This document shows positions 1 to 11,752 of a stretch of 64,000 nt of DNA, piece after piece (position 1 is the stretch's first letter; each line of letters opens with the position of its first letter). The stretch comes from Calycina herbarum. Lineage: Eukaryota; Ascomycota; Leotiomycetes; Helotiales; Pezizellaceae. The notes beneath the pieces were generated by a model, which was given only the letters and a program-made list of their open reading frames with translations, searched no databases and was not told the origin of the DNA. The DNA is taken from positions 62,001-126,000 of the forward strand of contig LLEY01000035.1 of NCBI GenBank assembly GCA_001414485.1, written 5' to 3'. The position numbers and the translations under genes are program-made.

Positions 1-164
1 ATAAAGGTTCCTGGTATATCCCCTTGCGTAATATCTATCGTTCTCTTGCTCTCTTTATTTCTTCAGAGAGTGTTTCTAACCCTGCCTTCAAGATTTTTTC
101 TCTATATTTTTAATCACAATTCTCGAGTATATTACTATTAACTATCTATGACTCGCAGCGTAGA

Positions 165-590
165 AAATGAGTAGAGTAGAGTAGAGATGTGGCTACTACT
201 CTACTCAAGTGATTTAAGCACTACTCTACTTTACTCATTATTATTTGAGTACTACTTGAGTAGTACCCGACTAGTACGGGCCGAGTTTGGCCGGGACTCG
301 GAGTAGCCTTGAAAGAGCTTGTAAAGAGTTTATATTGATATTTACAAGAATTTCGTATCTCTGCAGAAGAGAAAATAGCGAAAAGAGACTAGAGAACTTT
401 TTTTTTCAAGAATATCTTATTTTTTTACTTCTAAAACTATAGCTTTGAGCTTATATTTCACTTTTATTCATAGACTATTCGAGTCGAGAAGTCAAGAGTT
501 ACTACTCTACTTTATTCATCTGGCTCGTTACTCATACTCTACTCTGCTACTCAAGAGTACTACTCGAGAAGTATTGAGTACTAGAGTAGT
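165..590. repeat. Degenerate ACTAC/ACTCG-rich repeat region
   Basis: The stretch is packed with short variants of ACTACTC, ACTCAAG, ACTCGAG and their complements in both orientations (for example near 170-260 and 480-590), with no plausible coding region. Such ACTC-rich subterminal motifs are common in fungal hAT-type elements, so a decayed non-autonomous element is possible, but I could not define terminal inverted repeats or a target duplication. Bases 1-164 and 591-867 hold nothing I recognise. Confidence 0.35.
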
Positions 591-867
591 TTGTGATCAC
601 GCTGTCTATAGGCTCTTTTTCTATTTCTTCCCTTCATCTAATTTCTTCAATCAAACGTCGATTCACATTCAGTTCCTGTCGTTATTCAAAACATGCCGCG
701 TCCATTTAAACATTCGCATCCTATAGAAAATTCAAGTATAAAAGGAGATTTTTCCCTCAAATATAATGTTTCTCCAACTCTATCCAAGAACCACAAAAAC
801 TCATACAAACTAAGCAAAACGTATAACAAATACTCTATTCCAAAAGGGAACTGCTTTAATCATCACC

Positions 868-1561
868 ATGAAGTTCACACTCGAAGCCTTCAGTCTTCTT
901 GGTTTCATTTACTCTGTAAGTCCATCTCAAAGGCTATGTCACGTCCACAAAATATACGAGGTGGCTAATCAAGCCAGGCTTTTGCAACGCCGCCTATCCA
1001 ACCACTTTCCAACCAACCTCAAGAACTCCAACCACGAGAAGTTCTCGCCGAATCCAACATGTTTGATAAGAAGTGTCCAACCGTTCCGAGAGTCTACCAA
1101 ATATTAGAGCAAAATTCCCTGAGTTCCCACCACAGGACTTACTTATTACATAGACGACACCAATCAACTCCAACTGTACATTACCCGGATATACAAGAGA
1201 TCCATCAAAATCACTTCACACCAAGAGCCTTGAGGAGCTGACTGCTACCAAGGAAAAATGCCTGGACGTATATAGAGGGTTCGCTCCTAGAAGCTGCCAG
1301 CAGGTTTCTTGTGTAAACGGCACGGCAGTTTCTGTATGTGTGGATGTTGTAAATTAACCCATTTCATTGCTTTACTTGAGAAAATCGACTAATTCTTCTT
1401 TCAAGAAGCCACATCAGTTCTTTGTACCGTGCTGTTTGGTTGCGCATTTGGCAGGCTTGATGCTAGGTGGTGAGAAATGTAAGATGAGTAAAGGGGTTGA
1501 GGGTCAGTTGGGATGGGGAACGGAACCCTGGCATGTTGAGGTGGTTCCGGGGGCGTGTTAG
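868..1561 (+). CDS. Small secreted cysteine-rich protein (family member 1)
   Basis: Proposed exons are 868-915, 978-1040, 1154-1345 and 1418-1561, all joined in phase 0, giving 148 aa. Exon 1 (16 codons) starts a signal peptide whose likely cleavage is near the A-F-A at the start of exon 2. Exon 3 carries LEEL, then Cys residues in the pattern C..PRSC...SC..G.AV..C. Exon 4 carries a Cys, a GVEGQLG stretch and a terminal VEVVPGAC. Exon lengths, intron phases and the Cys pattern match the three relatives at 17,885-18,569, 48,511-49,207 and 49,980-50,706. The intron 1 donor GTAAGT and branch CTAAT are good. The donors of introns 2 (GTTCTC) and 3 (GTTGTA) are weak, and GTATGT at 1332 is an alternative for intron 3. 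Function unknown; an apoplastic or effector-like role is inference only. Confidence 0.6.
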
Positions 1562-2127
1562 AGTTCTATATTCTTTCAATTGTCTATAGTAGTGTATTGT
1601 TTTGAGCAATGTATTTCGAAATTCCGTTCAACCTCGCTTAAGAAATTATGATGTAAAGGTTGTGACGTGTGTATAGTTTTTAGTTAGTAGTTCAAGTGGA
1701 ACTAGTTAACACATAATGAGAATAATGCAAATTCTTAAGCGCATGAGTAGACTCTAGAGTCTAGTGGTAACCGAGACAAGTAGTTAATGTGTCACTTCTT
1801 GGTGTTAATTAAAAGAATAAACCGTTGTTATAAATCTTCGCACTCTACATACTCTGTTCTATTTAAATTCGACAGATAACCCTCCCTGATAAGTCAATTA
1901 CATCAATTACAAAAGGTGACAGATTTGGATCACGGGCTCTCACCAAATATCCCCCGGAAAGTACCTGATATTAGCAAATAATTCCTATTCACGAGTTATT
2001 TGAGTTGTGTTGTTATAAAAACATAAGGGGCATAATAACACGTGACTCAAGCTATCCTAGCTTCATCGCGTCACTTCCAGTTCGCAAACTCATCCATCCA
2101 GACAATCGAAATTATACCCACAACACC
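1562..2127. other. Intergenic, nothing recognised
   Basis: This is AT-rich spacer between the secreted protein gene and the F-box gene. The last about 100 bases should hold the F-box promoter and leader. I see no ORF with splice support and no repeat. Confidence 0.5.
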
Positions 2128-4857
2128 ATGAAATCTGTGCAGGCCGTGCAGCCGTTGGTAATCCCATGGGTTTCTGGCTTACCGCCGGAGGTTTGGAGCA
2201 TTATTGGCCAACAGGTTAGTTTGACCCCTTACCCTCCTCACTCTCGGCCCAATTTGAGACAATTACCCGGATCGGGCTTTTTGAACAGAGTGTGTTGCAA
2301 AATGGAGACATAGTTCGCTACTGCTGGAGAAGAGATGATCATGTCGGGCTGGAGAATGCTGCAGCCTTCAAAACGGCATCTAACGCACTTGATAGATTCA
2401 AAACCAAGCAACTAAAAACTCTCTCTTACTCGTTTGCCTCGCCTTCAAGAATATATTTTCATCTTTGGCAAGAGAAACCTTGGTTTTTAAAGTCAGCAAT
2501 TTCTTAATTGAGCAGTTGGGCGAGAAACCCTTGCCACCCGGAGTCGCCAATGTCAAGCATCTCGAGGTCAGATTGTTTGAATTCTGTACCGCGCCAAATT
2601 CACACTCTCGAGACCTACCCCATAGAGCTCGATGGGTTACCGATATCAACAATTTCTTGGCGAGATTAATTGAGGCAATGCCCAATCTCAGATCTTTCCT
2701 GTTTGCTCATCGCCACCCCTCATCAAATACGAAACTAACTTTGTGTTTTAGCATTTACGATGGTTCATTTGAACACGAGTCTTGGCCGTCTCAATTATTT
2801 CAACAGTCTAAATGGCTCAAAACTCTGAAAAAATTGCCAAAATTGAAGAACGTTCAATTTGACATAAACAGCTTTTTAGACGACGTTCACGGCCTTGATA
2901 TTACCAGGGAAATTGCAGTTAAATCGATTGGGTTTAAAGATCTAACCTCGCTGCAGCTATACAATCTTCAAGGCCCGGAGAAAAAAATACTGAAAGACTT
3001 GACAATGACACTCCGAGCATGTCCTCAACTCACGGTCTTAGGGCTTGGGAGATCATGCGATGCGGATATTGATGTAAATGATAACGTCATGATTCTAGAG
3101 GATGAAATTGGGTTGTTGGAAAAGCTTTGCGTTGGGTATGCCGCAGGGGGTAGTTCGGGTAAGCCAGATTCTACGTGGAATTTTCATTATTGCAATTATC
3201 TTAGAAGTCGGGGGACAACTTGATCAATTGTGCCCTAATTTCTTAAAGAAAGTGGTGTTTTACAGGGATTGTAGCAGGTGTTTCGGCTGAAAACAGCTTC
3301 CTATGACACAACCCTTGAATTAGTCTTTGGGACAAGCTGACCCAGATATTTGATACAGATCCATTGCCAGTTCGCACTCTCCGTTTAGGCACCTCATTTA
3401 CTCCATACAAGAATGAATCCGGCGACAACTACTTGGCCCAATTGTTAAGACTCGAGAAACTCCAAGACCTCCATCTCTGGAATGGCAATTACAAAAGTCC
3501 AACAGAAGATGACGACCAGAAGTGCACGCAGATTGACTGGGTGCTTTTTGATTCTTCAAAGATTCTCCATTTGCAGCTCACATTACTCAATGAGGATGCT
3601 TTGGAGTGGCTCAACGACAAGAAGTCTGTTGAAGAGCTCATTCTTGTCGAGCACTATGAGCGATACAATCATGGGCGATATAGTATCCCCGAGCTTCGTC
3701 TTCCTCATTTGAACAGCTTCCTTATCCGAGACGGTGTACATTCCTGGGTTCCTCATCTTCCAGTTGATGCGGAGTCGAGTCCTGATGCACGCACCGCTTT
3801 TGGCATGAATCTGGAGCATGAAAACCAGATGAGCACTCGATTTGCTTCGATTGAAAATTATATCGCAGGCAGTGTCGCACAAACCAAACCTGAACCAGAG
3901 AAAACGTCCCCAGTTCTCTGGTCTGACACAGATTTCAATGCCGCTCCTGATCCCAGCGCCCATCAGTTCACCACGATAGTTGATGTACTATACGACAAAG
4001 GAACAGGCCTTGAAAAGCTTGCCATTAGCATGCACTTTGAAACACAATTTGTAAGTTCCCTATTTCACAACATTTACCAAGCTGACCATCCCAGTGTCAA
4101 TTCGTTCGTCATCTCAAAAACATGCCCAGGTTAAGATATTTGCGGATGAGCCGAAGTCGACTTGGTCGTTTTCCACCACCTAGCGCATCTCACTGGGAAG
4201 GCGTTACGAACGCCAAGGATATTGCCCTCTGCTACGTCAAGTTCTTGAAGGCTGTTTGTCCTTCGCTTCAATACGTCAAAATCGGCGAATACACCTGGCA
4301 AATCGTACCCAAATGGAGCCAAGAAAAATCTTTCTGGGACGGCTTCGATTACATCTTTATTGAACAGGACGAGGAGCTGAAGATTGAGTTCCTTTCATAC
4401 AATGCATTTGCGGAGCACTGTGGCTTGATCGAAGCCGCCCAACCCCACGAGAGAAGGGGGGATGAAGAAATGGTAGCAGTAGGTGTTCTCCGAGTTATTT
4501 CCCCCTCTTTCAGGTCGTTTCGTGAGGATTAAGACACTGTTTCCTCCTCAATTTCCTCAAACATACTTCTAGAAAGGGCAATACTAACTCCGAGACCATC
4601 CTTAGATGGAAGCCTTGGTGTCCGAAGCCCTGGCTGCTCAACGTGTTGCCGACGTGAACCGTGAGGATCCTACTTCAGACGAGATTTCAGACGACAGTGA
4701 AGATGACAGTGAAGACGATAGCAAGTTTGACAGCGAAGATAGCTGGGAAGGAATTGATGAGGAGGAAGCGCTCGAACATTTGGTTGAAGGGTGGGCGGCT
4801 GAAGACTTGGCTGAACAGGATTCATCGGACGAAAGCGTTCCTATTGATTCCGAGTAA
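2128..4857 (+). CDS. F-box protein with leucine-rich-like body and acidic tail
   Basis: Proposed exons are 2128-2214, 2289-2431, 2473-3158, 3205-3277, 3324-4050, 4095-4478 and 4606-4857. All junctions keep frame and give about 783 aa. Introns 3159-3204, 3278-3323 and 4051-4094 are 44-46 nt; two have strong donors (GTAAGC, GTAAGT). The 41-nt intron at 2432-2472 is unusually short, so a frameshift there cannot be excluded. Residues about 16-29 (SGLPPEVWSIIGQQ) look like the first helix of an F-box, which would bind Skp1 in an SCF ubiquitin ligase. The rest has irregular Leu-rich segments (LTSLQLYNLQ, LTVLGLGRS) typical of fungal F-box/LRR proteins. The acidic tail exon (DSEDDSEDDS) is preceded by a good CTAAC branch and TTAG acceptor. 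If it is not spliced in, the protein ends at 4532 (717 aa). Confidence 0.68.
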
Positions 4858-5271
4858 CCAGCATATTTCTCCGGGGCATTTTATATAGGTGGTTATGTAT
4901 TTTCTTGTATGTTTTGCTTGCCTCTCAATGCAATATCGTAACACAAAAAAGGCTTGAAGGGGGTGTTAAAGCGGCATAGGTACCTGCATAGGGAATTGGT
5001 TCTCCGTATCACTTTAGCACTTTAGCCGTCTCAAGGCAGCAGATGAGCATCCTACAGCCAGACCGCAGCAAGAGACTGGGTACACTTCGAAGCCAGCGAT
5101 TTCGTGTCTTAGAAGATATCCTATCTCACACAACTTTCCCCCAACAATTAGATAGAGAGAAATTCGATGATGATGAAGGCTCAGTTCGGCGAGCCATGTA
5201 GATTGGCGTTTGCCATCAGAGCCAAACATGGTCAGCATCACAAGAGCATATGAGACCTAGAGCACTGCGCA
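4858..5271. other. Intergenic spacer between F-box gene and HET pseudogene
   Basis: I see only the expected 3' region of the F-box gene and the upstream region of the HET-domain gene. No further gene is supported. Confidence 0.5.
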
Positions 5272-7414
5272 ATGAGCAAAACGTGTGCTATTTGCAATTT
5301 AGTATGGGAGGAACTTCGGCCAGATGGGCAGAGGAGATGGCTGACCGTTGAAGAAGACGAATTAGGCAACCAGGGAGATCAAAGTGCAGGGGCTTGTGTT
5401 CATTGCGCGTTCGATTGGAATCCGCGATACTTTTCCTTTACTTCAAACCCTTGGCTACGCATAAATAACTGGGTGCCTAACAATGGATATCTGCAGGACC
5501 AACGCCAGATCAATGAGTACGCCATGGAAGAGGAAAGCCGTGGCGCAAATTCAAGGGCTGACACAACATCCGGAAGCAAGACATTGGCCTTTATAAAACA
5601 CCGCCTTACTAGATGCCTGAGAAACATGAAAGCTGCCGTCGGCTAGAAATAATATAGTATGTAGCCTTTCCCTTTGTTTCCTTTCTTAGCGTCCTCATCT
5701 TCGTGGCCAAGTCGATGTTTCATATACCTTTGGCTCTTGGGTTAATAAGAGTGATAGTTACCAATTTGTCGCAGTGGTTACCAACGCGTCTTGTAGAGAT
5801 ATCTAATGATGCTGGAGCTCTGGGCACGAAGCTCCGACTCTCAGCATCTCTTCCCGGAACGATCGAATACATGGCCATAAGACACTGCTGGGGAACGAAG
5901 GAAGGCACTAAGCTAATTCGTGAGAGCACTGGCGCTTTTATAGAAAGACTCCCACTGAGAGCACTCCCCAAGACCTTCTAAGATGCTGTGGATATCACTG
6001 GGAGACTTGGGTGTCAATATCTATGGATCGGCGCGCTGTAAGTTCCGCCATCCACATTATAGATAGTTACTGACCGATTAAGATGTATCATTCAGGACAG
6101 TGCTGAGGACTGGTCGAACGAATGTGGTCTGATGGAGTCTGTATATAGATACTGTACTCTTGGCATCTGTGCAAGTGATGCATCTGATAGCCACGGCGGC
6201 GGTTACTACTCCGCACGCGATCCTACCAGAATAAAGACCATCCTAGTAAGCATTCCTGTGGCGAATCCCACGTCCTCCTGGCTACTGCGTATTGAAACGC
6301 ACACTCCATTGCCAGATGTTTTTAAAATCACCCCCAGAGTATCTCGCGACGCCGCACTCCGACCGGCCATTATACAAAAGAGCGTGGGTTCAACAGGAGC
6401 TATTTCTGTCGCCAAGGAAAGCTCAAATTGGGAGCAATATGGTTTCTTGGGATTGTGAAAGCTGCCACGCATCGGAGGCTGTGCCCTGCGAAGCTAATCA
6501 TCAAACCAAGTCGCATAATACAGACGGAACCACCAAAAGCATTGATCCTCCTCGAATAGAACCAGACGATGCAACAGAGAGAGTTTGGTCACGCCAAGTA
6601 ACCGATTACTCTAGATTGACTCTCACGTTAGGTAGAGACCGACTTCCCGCTTTCGCCGGCATTGCAAAAGTTCTCGGAGCACGTCTCTCGAGATCTAATG
6701 AGGAAGCACTAATTTATCTTGCAAAGCATTGGTCGTTGGATTTAGCCCAGCAGCTTACTTGGCCTGTAAATAGGCCACAGAAGAGTATCATGCATAAAGT
6801 GTCCGAGTACAGTGCCCCATCTTGGTCTTGGGCGTGTTATGATAGCGAAGTGATCACGCCATACATGGCTCACGAGCAGGAGTGGAGGTTTCCTCTGAAC
6901 AATGCCGAAATTTCTGTCTCGAAATTCGAGATTTTGGGGTTACACCTCGAAGAAAGAGTCCATGTCTACAGCTGGACTGTGGCTTCATTACTCTCAGAGG
7001 ACTATTATGGCAATGGGTATGCCATGGCATTAAGCAATGTGTTCTCGAGAATTTGGCACGTCCAACAGAAGTCTCAGAAGTGTGTTCAATATGGCTATCG
7101 GATCTGGAATCAGAGTCTCAGCATATGAGGAGGTACATCGTGTCCATCACGCTATTTACAACGCGAGTTCATGCCGATATGGGGTCTTAGCAAGTCATTT
7201 TCATCACATTCCTAGACTGTCTATCTCTACTTCCTGCAAAGAAAGATATTGGCACATTTTGCAGGATCGGGTTCATCACTTTTCGGTTGAGGAATACAGT
7301 ATGATTGTCGCTTCAGAGAATGGGAAAGTTGAACATGTTGAATTTCCGCCGGATGAGAATGGGGCCGCTACACCTTGGGGCGCTGAAGCAATGAGGAAAA
7401 TAAGTGGAACGTGA
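5272..7414 (+). pseudogene. HET-domain (heterokaryon incompatibility) protein, decayed
   Basis: HET motifs occur in order across changing frames: IEYMAIRHCWG near 5865-5900 (canonical Y-V-A-L-S-H-C-W-G), LPKTF then DAVDITGRLGCQYLWIGALCIIQDSAEDW near 5960-6115, CASDASDSHGG near 6170-6200, RPLYKRAWVQQE near 6360-6395, and SAPSWSWACYD near 6815. The TF-x-DA position is a TAA at 5979-5981, best explained by CAA to TAA. TAG and TAA at 5644 and 5650 also fit CAG/CAA precursors. The usual Asp of WIDSLC is Gly. Two clear introns remain (donor GTAAGT near 6037; 6246-6315). HET proteins trigger cell death after fusion of unlike hyphae. This copy looks dead, with RIP-type damage. The end after 7128 is uncertain. 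Confidence 0.75.
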
Positions 7415-8262
7415 AGAACGGCGAAGTTTCTCTGCAATTGCCACATACCTCTACGAGCACAATTTCATAAGGCCACCGAGTCGGCTCGGGGATGATTTTA
7501 CACAGGAAGACTCGCTTGAGCTTATTCAGTCACCAGTGGATATGAAGATAATTTAGGAAAAGAAATACTACTACTTGTTCCTAAGTTCATCAACATATAT
7601 ATTACGGTTGTAGTAATTTCAAGTTGGGGAAGCTAGATTAGCAGATTTTAGAATGGCCGAGGAGGGCAAGAAAAAGCTTGTGGATTAAGGAGTCAACAAC
7701 ATAGCTTCATAGTATGCTATTAGAAGAAGACAGTTCTAGTCATAGTATCTTTTAAGCCTGTTTACATGGAGGATTTATTTTAAAAGGACCTGTCTATTCA
7801 ACAAAGAGATCTTTGGTTGACATGATGTCTGAAAAGCCTCTGTAAACGGGATACCAACTACAAAAGAGGTTAATGCTGATCAAACAGAAACAATTAACCC
7901 TTAGAAACCCCCTTTTAGGCCAGAAGCCAAACCTGGTGTTGTGCGTAAATGGATAGTTAACTTTTTCATTACGCCCTGGGGAAACACAGGCATCCAGTTC
8001 ACAACGACAAACTTAGTGAATCGTCAACCCAATTTAAATGAAAAAAATCGTCAAGCTAATTTCGACGTTTAATTTCGTGAGAGTGAATCTGTTTACCACA
8101 TGCAATTTTCCCACCCCAAAAATTTCTCAGAATGCTCGCTCAACTTTAGGCGAATTTAGGAAGAACATCACCACCAAGGACGCTACATCCACCAATACCA
8201 TCCAAATCCGAAGATCAACCGTCGGGTGGCATTGCTAGTCTGCCTCACAAAAACACATAAAT
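7415..8262. other. Intergenic; possible tiny inverted-repeat element
   Basis: There is no supported gene. Imperfect inverted termini occur at about 7757-7775 (CCTGTTTACATGGAGG) and 7837-7853 (complement CCCGTTTACAGAGG). They could bound a MITE of about 95 bp, but I see no target duplication. Confidence 0.3.
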
Positions 8263-9116
8263 ATGTTTTCGTTTATTCCCCCAAACACTTCCCCCGCTTC
8301 AGCAGACTTCGTCGACTCGCCGCTGTGGAACGGTCACCTCGAGCAAGCAATGGAGCAGGCGAAAGCCATCATCACTCGCGAGACAGCAGATATGGAAGAG
8401 GGTCCAGAAAGTAAGTGATTTTGACCTCACTTCTTAATTTCTCGGCGAGAGCCAAAGACTAACCAAAGATCCAAACATTAGGCTACGGTTGGCTTCTTGT
8501 CACAACGCAAATCATGTTGAGAGAATGGGCGAAAGACCGAGCAACTGCAAATATGTTGAGACAGCAGTCTCGACACCAAGACGAGGAAATCAGAAGACAG
8601 GATGGGGAGATTATTCGTTTGAAAGATGAATTGGAGGATGGTTTTGAAAAGTATGAGTCGGCTAGGGGTGCGGCTAAGCAATGGGAGGAGTATGCCAACC
8701 AATGCAATAATGATGCCAAAGAGGAAGCGGAGAAGGCGAGAAAGGCACAGGAGCAGAAGATCAGTGCAAAGAAGATGTGCAGGGAGCTCGAGAAGAGAAA
8801 CAAGCAATTGGAAGTTGAGAAAATGGAGTTGAGGGAGAAGGATGAGCGAATGGAAGAAGAGATTCTGAGGTTGCGCGAAGCGATGAAGGATAATGAGGGT
8901 CTCTGGGATGCTTCGGTGGATGTTGCGAAGGCTGGTGTAAAGGAGAATGATGCGAACCTCTGGGTCGCTTCTTTGGAGGTTTCGAGAACCGGGTTGGAGT
9001 TGTCAAGAAAGGCATTGGGTAAGGACGACGGCGGGGATGGTGGCGGGGATAGCGGCGAGGATGGCGGCGAGGACGAGGAAGAAGAACCCAGGGGGGCTTC
9101 TGGAGACGCGTTGTAA
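8263..9116 (+). CDS. Coiled-coil protein of unknown function
   Basis: Two exons, 8263-8410 and 8482-9116, encode 260 aa. The 71-nt intron has a GTAAGT donor, a GACTAAC branch and a TTAG acceptor, and the junction (Ser codon split after base 1) keeps frame. Residues about 62-155 form a long charged coiled coil (RQQSRHQDEEIRRQDGE, AEKARKAQEQK, LEVEKMELREKDERM). Then come two related segments, LWDASVDVAKAG and LWVASLEVSRTG, and a low-complexity Gly/Asp/Glu tail. No catalytic domain, signal peptide or membrane segment is visible. Proteins of this shape are common and poorly conserved in Leotiomycetes. I do not recognise the family. Confidence 0.72.
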
Positions 9117-9440
9117 TTGGCAAATTTTCTCTTGTTTCATTTTGGGGAAGTTGGGTTGGTGGGTTGTAAAATGGCAGTGGAGGATGACGGATAATATTAT
9201 GAGACAAATATTTCAATTCGACAATACCCATTCAGGGTTTGCCAATGGAAAGAAAAATTTTCTGGTCATGGTCGTATCACTCACATAGTATAAGCTCTGA
9301 AAATGACCTAACTTCGTTTGGCGTGGGGCCTTTGGAAATCCATACATCACCATATTGTACTTGCGTCACTTCTCCAGAGCAGTATATTTTGCAACACGGC
9401 GTTCAACGACTCAAATCGATATTGACTCTTGAATCTCGAA

Positions 9441-10409
9441 ATGTACGCATATTGCGACAAATGCCGATTACCTGAACCATTCGACCCGGAAGATGTCGCC
9501 GGTCTCTGCACTGAAGGAATTAGTTTCTATGAGCTCTGGCGTCCTTGTCCCGCAGAATTTGAAGATGAAACGGATCCCCCTACCATAATTCTTGCCAATA
9601 TATCACTTCTTGGTGCACTCATCGTTGCTATATGGCTTTTCATACGAACAGAGTGGTGGTCATATCCATGGAATAGGTCAGCTCAAGATGTCATAATTTG
9701 TCTCTAGCAAGTTCTATGTTTAGGAGCAAATGTTTACGCTTTTCGACACGGATACTTAAAGGTTCTCACACCATCACCCGAAGCTCTTCAACATGATCGC
9801 TATCAAAGTCTCTTAGCTTGCAGCATGGCGAATTTCAATCCTCAGAAAATAAATGTATTAAGCTGGTTCACTTTCCAAGATCGACCAGATCCTGTAAAAC
9901 CAGGATCGATAGAGGAGTCAATACTTAGTTTTCCACTAGAGGCAGCCAATCCTCAAAAGACCTGGGAGAAGGAATTAGACCGAGTTCGTCTTGCGCTCTT
10001 CGTAGTCAACCCCGACAAGAGCACATTTATGTCGATCATGGGCTTTTTGAGACTTTGTGCTGTCTGGTGGATATCGATCATGCAGCTAAGCATATACCTT
10101 ATACTCCAACTGATGGCCTCAGCCTTGGATGAAATGCCAGTCATGCTTTGGATCTTCTATCAAAACTTGGCGCCAGTTAGTTTCAGAGAAGCCGGATGGT
10201 GTTGGAGAGAAGGACAACTTGCACGGGATATCAGAAAGGAATTACTAGTGGCACTGATATGTCCGGATGACTTGGAAAAGTGGCAAAGCAAAGAGGATGC
10301 CAAAAAACTGTCAAGGGAAATATTTGAGGAGTTCATTCAGGAGGTTTTGAAGATTAAAGGGGATACATCATTTTTAATCAAGAATTCTTCCGCTTATGAA
10401 GGAAATTAA
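9441..10409 (+). pseudogene. Small membrane protein with in-frame TAG
   Basis: One reading frame runs from ATG 9441 to TAA 10407-10409 (322 codons), broken only by TAG at 9705-9707. The N-terminus has a CDKC pair, then a hydrophobic segment (ILANISLLGALIVAIWLFI). After the TAG come a second hydrophobic pair (LRLCAVWWISIMQLSIYLIL and following) and a charged C-terminal helix. I tested splice options around 9650-9723: GT-AG pairs are too short or change frame, so a CAG-to-TAG nonsense change is the simplest reading. It could instead be two genes, or an error in the sequence. No family recognised. Confidence 0.5.
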
Positions 10410-10840
10410 ATTGTAATTTCCGCTTCTGGACGGGAGACTATAAGAGTAGCCATGTAATTACAGAAGGGGATTCAAGGAGATTTACACTTGGAGACTAGTT
10501 AGCGAGATCATTCGTTGCTGGATGACTGACCACAATTGAATATTTCTAGCTAGGTGGATATGAAACTGATGTTGCTTGACTAGTAAATACTGGTTGTGGG
10601 GAGAGTTCTGGGGTGAGTAGTTGAAATTGTGGTTGTGAGATATTTCTTAACTGTAGCTAGGAAATGTTGAGTTGACAGAACGTGCAGCAAGATATTCTTT
10701 GCAAATGATTAGTGTTGCAATTACTTCCCAAGTTCTAACGGATGTCGAAAATATGAACTTAGTTGAGACTCATACAAGGGAATAATTTTTATAGTTCTAT
10801 AACTCTCTCATCTTCCCTGTTACATACCCATTTCAACAGT
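10410..10840. other. Intergenic between convergent genes
   Basis: This should hold the 3' ends of the flanking convergent genes. No ORF or repeat is supported. Confidence 0.5.
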
Positions 10841-11752
10841 TCAAGCTTTAGCATCCCGAAATCCACTACTCTTCTTCAACCAAGTCGCAAAATCTTGTAG
10901 TTCAGGATACTCCTTTCTCGCAGCCTCAATATCCACAGCATAACCTCCAGTCTCAAACCACTTGAACATAGCCCCAATATCTTTCATCGCAACCTTCAAA
11001 ACACTCCCCACAGCACAGAAAGTAGTAGGCATCTCTACACCCATCTCCCTCTTGAAAATCTGACAAGCCTCTTCGAAATTCAATTCATCCCCTGCAATAC
11101 CAATCGCTCTCCCAGCATATTTTTCTGGATCCAAAATTGCCTTTGCGGCGAAAGCACCAATGTCTCCAGCTGCTACGACTTGGATTCTACGGGCTCCGAC
11201 TTGGTTCCACATTGCTGCGAATCCCTTTCCGGGGAAATCAGGCGTGAGGTTATCCATGAAAGTTACGGGACGAAGAATGGTCCATTTCATAGAAGTTCCC
11301 AAAGTTTTCTCTTTGAGATAGTTCTCGATATGGAATTTCGTCGCGATGTGAGCTACAGGTGTAGGATTTCTATCAGAAGCCACCTCGCCACCTCGGTCTG
11401 CTGAAGTGAAAATTAGATGTTGAACTCCGTGTTTGAGGGAAGCGTCGATTATTCCATTGGCTTGGCCTTCTTCGACTCCCTGGGCACCGTGGACTGTGAC
11501 AAGGAAGACGCTGGTGATGGGTGTAGGTGCTGAACTGAAGATGTCTTCTACAGAGGAAGGATCGCCTTTTAGAAGAGTGATTCGGGAGTCAAGTGCTGCG
11601 ATTGACTTGGATTTTGAAGATGCGGGGGAACGTGTTAAGGCAAGGATTTGAGCATTTGAGGGAAGGGTTGGAGATGAGAGGAGGGCTGTTATGACCGAGT
11701 GGCCTTGAGTCCCGGTTGCGCCGATAACGAGGATGGTTGGTTGGGTCGCCAT
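10841..11752 (-). CDS. NmrA-like NAD(P)-binding protein
   Basis: A single uninterrupted exon encodes 303 aa. The N-terminus ILVIGATGTQGHSV (residues 7-20) is the GxxGxxG dinucleotide-binding loop of an atypical short-chain dehydrogenase, with LTRSPAS just after strand 2. VFLVTVHG, LIFTSADRGG and WTILRPVTFMDN follow the NmrA/HSCARG layout, in which the usual YxxxK catalytic pair is not kept. Family members act as NAD(P) redox sensors (Aspergillus NmrA in nitrogen control) or as isoflavone-reductase-like oxidoreductases. Which applies here cannot be told. The length is usual for the family and nothing is broken. Confidence 0.88.
   Translation of the reverse strand: MATQPTILVIGATGTQGHSVITALLSSPTLPSNAQILALTRSPASSKSKSIAALDSRITLLKGDPSSVEDIFSSAPTPITSVFLVTVHGAQGVEEGQANGIIDASLKHGVQHLIFTSADRGGEVASDRNPTPVAHIATKFHIENYLKEKTLGTSMKWTILRPVTFMDNLTPDFPGKGFAAMWNQVGARRIQVVAAGDIGAFAAKAILDPEKYAGRAIGIAGDELNFEEACQIFKREMGVEMPTTFCAVGSVLKVAMKDIGAMFKWFETGGYAVDIEAARKEYPELQDFATWLKKSSGFRDAKA

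Noticed and set aside
8478..9231. Minus-strand frames opposite the coiled-coil gene
   Set aside because: They are shadows of the Glu/Arg-rich coding strand (Leu/Ser/Pro-rich, no start context); the plus strand has a well supported intron.
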